Positions 5,567-7,592 of a stretch of 7,592 bases of DNA are shown in pieces (positions within the stretch are counted from its first letter, which is position 1; every line of letters starts with the position of its first letter). Under the pieces are notes generated by a model, which was given only the letters and a program-made list of their open reading frames with translations, made no database searches and was not told where the DNA came from. Both the position numbers and the translations under genes were made by a program. The DNA lies in contig JAVEDA010000109.1 in the NCBI GenBank assembly GCA_030841195.1, forward strand, positions 1-7,592. The letters run 5' to 3'. Source of the DNA: Actinomycetota bacterium (GTDB lineage: Bacteria; Actinomycetota; Actinomycetes; JACCUZ01).

Positions 5567-7369
5567 GTGGCGCGCAACCTCGTCAACCTGGAGGGCGTGG
5601 GCAAGGCGTACGGCACCCGCCTGCTGCTCGACGACGTGACCCTCGGCGTCGGGGAGGGCGACCGCACCGGTGTCGTCGGGCGCAACGGCGACGGCAAGTC
5701 GACCCTGCTGCGGCTGCTGACCCGGCGCGAGCCGCCGGACACCGGCCGGGTGACCCACGCGGGCGGTCTGCGGGTGGCCGAGGTCGGGCAGCGCGACGAC
5801 CTGGACCCGGCGGCGACGGTGCGCTCGCTGGTCGTGGGCGACGGGCCCGCGCACGAGTGGGCCGCCGACCCGCGGGCCCGCGACGTGCTCACCGGCCTGT
5901 TCGGCGACCGGGCCGACCTGGACGCCATGCTCGACCGGGTGGTGGGACCGCTCTCCGGCGGCGAGCGCCGGCGGGTCGCGCTGGCCACGGCGCTGGTCGG
6001 GGAGCACGACCTGCTGGTGCTGGACGAGCCCACCAACCACCTCGACGTCGAGGGCATCGACTGGCTGGCGCACCACCTGGCTGCCCGGCGCGAGGCGCTG
6101 GTGGTCGTGACCCACGACCGGTGGTTCCTCGACGAGGTCTGCGACCGGACCTGGGAGGTGCAAGGCGGGGCAGTTCACGCGTACGACGGTGGCTACTCGG
6201 CGTACGTGCTCGCGCGGGCCGAGCGCGACCGGATGCAGCAGACCACCGACGCCCGGCGGGCCAACCTGGTGCGCAAGGAGCTGGCCTGGCTGCGCCGCGG
6301 GCCGCCCGCACGGACCTCGAAGCCGAGGTTCCGCATCGATGCGGCGAACGCGCTGATCGCCGAGGAGCCGCCGGCCCGGGACGGGGTCGAGCTGGTGAAG
6401 TTCGCCAGCGCGCGGCTCGGCCGGACCGTCTACGACGTGCTGGACGCCACCGTCGAGGTGGGCGGGACGGTGCTGCTCGAGCACCTGACCTGGCTGGTCG
6501 GGCCGGGCGACCGGATCGGCATCGCCGGCGTGAACGGGTCGGGCAAGACATCGTTGATGCGGCTGCTCATCGGCGACCTCGCGCCGACCGCCGGCAAGGT
6601 CGTGCGCGGCGTGACGGTGCGACCGGCCTACCTCTCGCAGGACGTGGTGGAGCTGCCGCCGGCGCTACGGGTGCTCGAGGCGGTGGAGATGGTCCGCCGC
6701 GAGGTCGACCTCGGCAAGGGCCGCTCGATCACGGCCACCCAGATGTGCGAGAGGTTCGGCTTCGTCGGCAACGCGCAGTGGACGCCGGTGGGTGAGCTCT
6801 CCGGCGGCGAGCGGCGGCGGCTGCAGCTGCTGCGGCTGCTGATGGACGAGCCCAACGTGCTGGTGCTGGACGAGCCGACCAACGACCTCGACATCGACAC
6901 CCTGACCGCGCTGGAGGACCTGCTCGACGGCTGGGCCGGCACCCTGCTCGTCGTGTCGCACGACCGCTACTTCCTCGAGCGCGTCTGCGACCGGACCGTG
7001 GCGATGTTGGGTGACGGGCGGCTGCGTGACCTGCCGGGCGGCGTGGACGAGTACCTCGCGCGGCGCCGGGCGATCCGGGTGGCGGGGGACCGGTCGGCGG
7101 CGGGCGGCGGCGCGGCGGCGGGCGGCGGCGCGGTGGCGGCGCCGACCGATGCGGCCGCGGCCCGGGCCGCCCGCAAGGAGCTGGCCCGGCTGGAGCGCCA
7201 GCTGGACAAGGTGCGCGACCGCGAGACCCGGCTGCACGACCAGATGGCGGCGGCGGCGACCGACCACGAGCGGGTGCTGGCGCTGGACGGGGACCTGCGA
7301 GCGCTGGTCGCGGAGCGCTCGGCCCTCGAGGAGCGCTGGCTGGAGCTCGCCGAGACGGCCGAGCCCTGA
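5567..7369 (+). CDS. ABC-F family ATPase (Uup/EttA-like, ribosome-associated)
   Basis: 600-residue protein with two fused ABC ATPase domains and no membrane segment. ABC-F proteins bind the ribosomal E site and modulate translation; which ribosomal state this one serves is unknown. Domain 1: Walker A GRNGDGKST (38-46), signature LSGGE (129-133), Walker B with E154 in LDEPTNHLD, switch THDRWF. Inter-domain linker about 215-270 holds ELAWLRRG (238-245), short like housekeeping members and lacking the long loop of antibiotic-resistance ABC-F proteins. Domain 2: Walker A GVNGSGKTS (321-329), signature LSGGE (411-415), Walker B with E436, switch SHDRYF. After residue about 505 comes a Gly/Ala-rich spacer and a charged heptad-like coiled coil (about 528-598), the Uup-type C-terminal domain. 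GTG 5567 abuts the ispE stop and has GGGGA at 5555-5559 upstream. Conserved downstream of ispE in streptomycetes. No key catalytic residue is missing. Confidence 0.94.
   Translation: MARNLVNLEGVGKAYGTRLLLDDVTLGVGEGDRTGVVGRNGDGKSTLLRLLTRREPPDTGRVTHAGGLRVAEVGQRDDLDPAATVRSLVVGDGPAHEWAADPRARDVLTGLFGDRADLDAMLDRVVGPLSGGERRRVALATALVGEHDLLVLDEPTNHLDVEGIDWLAHHLAARREALVVVTHDRWFLDEVCDRTWEVQGGAVHAYDGGYSAYVLARAERDRMQQTTDARRANLVRKELAWLRRGPPARTSKPRFRIDAANALIAEEPPARDGVELVKFASARLGRTVYDVLDATVEVGGTVLLEHLTWLVGPGDRIGIAGVNGSGKTSLMRLLIGDLAPTAGKVVRGVTVRPAYLSQDVVELPPALRVLEAVEMVRREVDLGKGRSITATQMCERFGFVGNAQWTPVGELSGGERRRLQLLRLLMDEPNVLVLDEPTNDLDIDTLTALEDLLDGWAGTLLVVSHDRYFLERVCDRTVAMLGDGRLRDLPGGVDEYLARRRAIRVAGDRSAAGGGAAAGGGAVAAPTDAAAARAARKELARLERQLDKVRDRETRLHDQMAAAATDHERVLALDGDLRALVAERSALEERWLELAETAEP
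7096..7131 (+). repeat. Perfect 18-bp tandem duplication within the ABC-F gene
   Basis: The 18-mer GGCGGCGGGCGGCGGCGC occurs twice back to back (7096-7113 and 7114-7131), followed by a decayed partial copy. It is in frame and encodes AAGGGA twice in the flexible spacer between the second ATPase domain and the C-terminal coiled coil. Its length is a multiple of three, so copy-number changes would keep the protein intact. Confidence 0.9.
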
Positions 7370-7432
7370 TCGATTGCCAAGTCCTGATCGTTCCCGGGGC
7401 GGGCCGCCCGGTCAGCGCCTACGCTCTGGCGC
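7370..7432. other. Intergenic region between ABC-F gene and comB-like gene
   Basis: 63 nt. It contains a small GC-rich hairpin (GGGCG 7397-7401 with CGCCC 7405-7409, 3-nt loop) without a following T-run, so it is at most a weak terminator, and a -10-like TACGCT near its end. This is the longest clear break in the gene chain and probably the end of the ispE/ABC-F transcription unit. Confidence 0.5.
7420..7425 (+). promoter_or_regulatory. Candidate -10 element for leaderless comB-like gene
   Basis: TACGCT fits TANNNT and ends 7 nt before the ATG at 7433, the spacing expected when the transcript begins at the start codon. No Shine-Dalgarno-like sequence precedes the ATG and no good -35 is visible. 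Confidence 0.45.
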
Positions 7433-7592
7433 ATGCCGGTCGCGCTCGAGTGGGGACCTGTCGGTGCCCGCACGTTGGCGGAGCGCAGCGACGTGGTCGT
7501 GGTCGTTGATGTCCTGTCGTTCTCCACGGCCCTGACGATCGCGGTCGAGCGTGGTGCGCTCGTCTGGCCGCACGTCGGCGGCGAGAGCGCCC
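7433..7592 (+). CDS. ComB-like 2-phosphosulfolactate phosphatase family protein (3' truncated by window edge)
   Basis: Only the first 53 residues are present; the frame is open to the window end. The stretch DVVVVVDVLSFSTALTIAVERGA (residues 20-42) carries the family pattern VVxDVLxxST near the N-terminus, the Mg-dependent phosphatase active-site region of ComB. ComB proteins hydrolyse 2-phosphosulfolactate in methanogen coenzyme M synthesis. Actinobacteria are not known to make coenzyme M by that route, so the substrate here is likely different or unknown. It is separated from the preceding gene by 63 nt and has its own putative promoter, so it is probably not part of the same operon. Assignment rests on one motif and is moderately sure. 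Confidence 0.75.
   Translation, partial: MPVALEWGPVGARTLAERSDVVVVVDVLSFSTALTIAVERGALVWPHVGGESA

Noticed and set aside
4747..6484. Two long minus-strand frames (436 and 466 codons) opposite ispE and the ABC-F gene
   Set aside because: They are Ser/Arg/Pro- or Arg/Gly/Val-rich, share no family motif, overlap each other and lie opposite well-supported genes. They are shadows of GC-biased third positions.
7365..7390. Direct repeat CCTGATCG at 7365-7372 and 7383-7390
   Set aside because: Eight bases spanning the ABC-F stop codon; too short, with no mobile element between or beside the copies.
7397..7409. Intrinsic terminator after the ABC-F gene
   Set aside because: A 5-bp GC stem with a 3-nt loop exists, but there is no T-run, so it cannot be called a terminator with confidence.
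1..7592. tRNA genes, CRISPR arrays, transposases, phage genes, toxin-antitoxin pairs
   Set aside because: None seen. The gene chain is nearly continuous, gaps are at most 65 nt, and no spaced direct repeats or recombinase motifs appear.

Overview
The window comes from a high-GC Gram-positive bacterium (Actinomycetota). Codons end overwhelmingly in G or C, GTG starts are frequent, and one gene encodes a resuscitation-promoting factor of RpfB architecture, a family confined essentially to this phylum. The order metG - tatD - rpfB - rsmA(ksgA) - ispE - ABC-F ATPase is a well-known conserved actinobacterial neighbourhood (tatD-rpfB-ksgA-ispE is also found in Mycobacterium tuberculosis). I cannot fix the genus from sequence alone.

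Layout, all on the + strand. The C-terminal part of methionyl-tRNA synthetase (1-996) overlaps by 4 nt with a TatD-family metal-dependent nuclease (993-1823). After 14 nt comes a DUF1345 membrane protein (1838-2539), which is not a usual member of the cluster. A 47-nt gap holding a possible leaderless promoter precedes rpfB (2587-3723). rsmA follows almost without a gap (3726-4586). A 65-nt stretch then holds a strong stem-loop, and almost all of it could encode a 19-residue leader-like peptide (4596-4655) whose stop overlaps the ispE start. ispE (4652-5566) abuts an Uup/EttA-like ABC-F ATPase (5567-7369). After 63 nt a ComB-family (2-phosphosulfolactate phosphatase-like) gene begins and runs off the window (7433-7592).

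The genes are mainly housekeeping: Met-tRNA charging, DNA/RNA 3' end repair or turnover, cell-wall hydrolysis on exit from dormancy, 16S rRNA dimethylation and ribosome maturation, the MEP isoprenoid pathway, and an ATPase expected to act on the ribosome. Overlapping or abutting ends (GTGA, ATGA, TGAGTG) indicate tight translational coupling. No phage, transposon, CRISPR array, tRNA or rRNA was seen.

I see no obviously new defence or biosynthetic system. The parts most worth a second look are the small ORF and stem-loop in front of ispE, three start codons that lack a Shine-Dalgarno sequence but have a TANNNT box 7-9 nt upstream, the intruding DUF1345 gene with a segment resembling a degenerate channel pore loop, and a perfect 18-bp tandem duplication inside the ABC-F gene.
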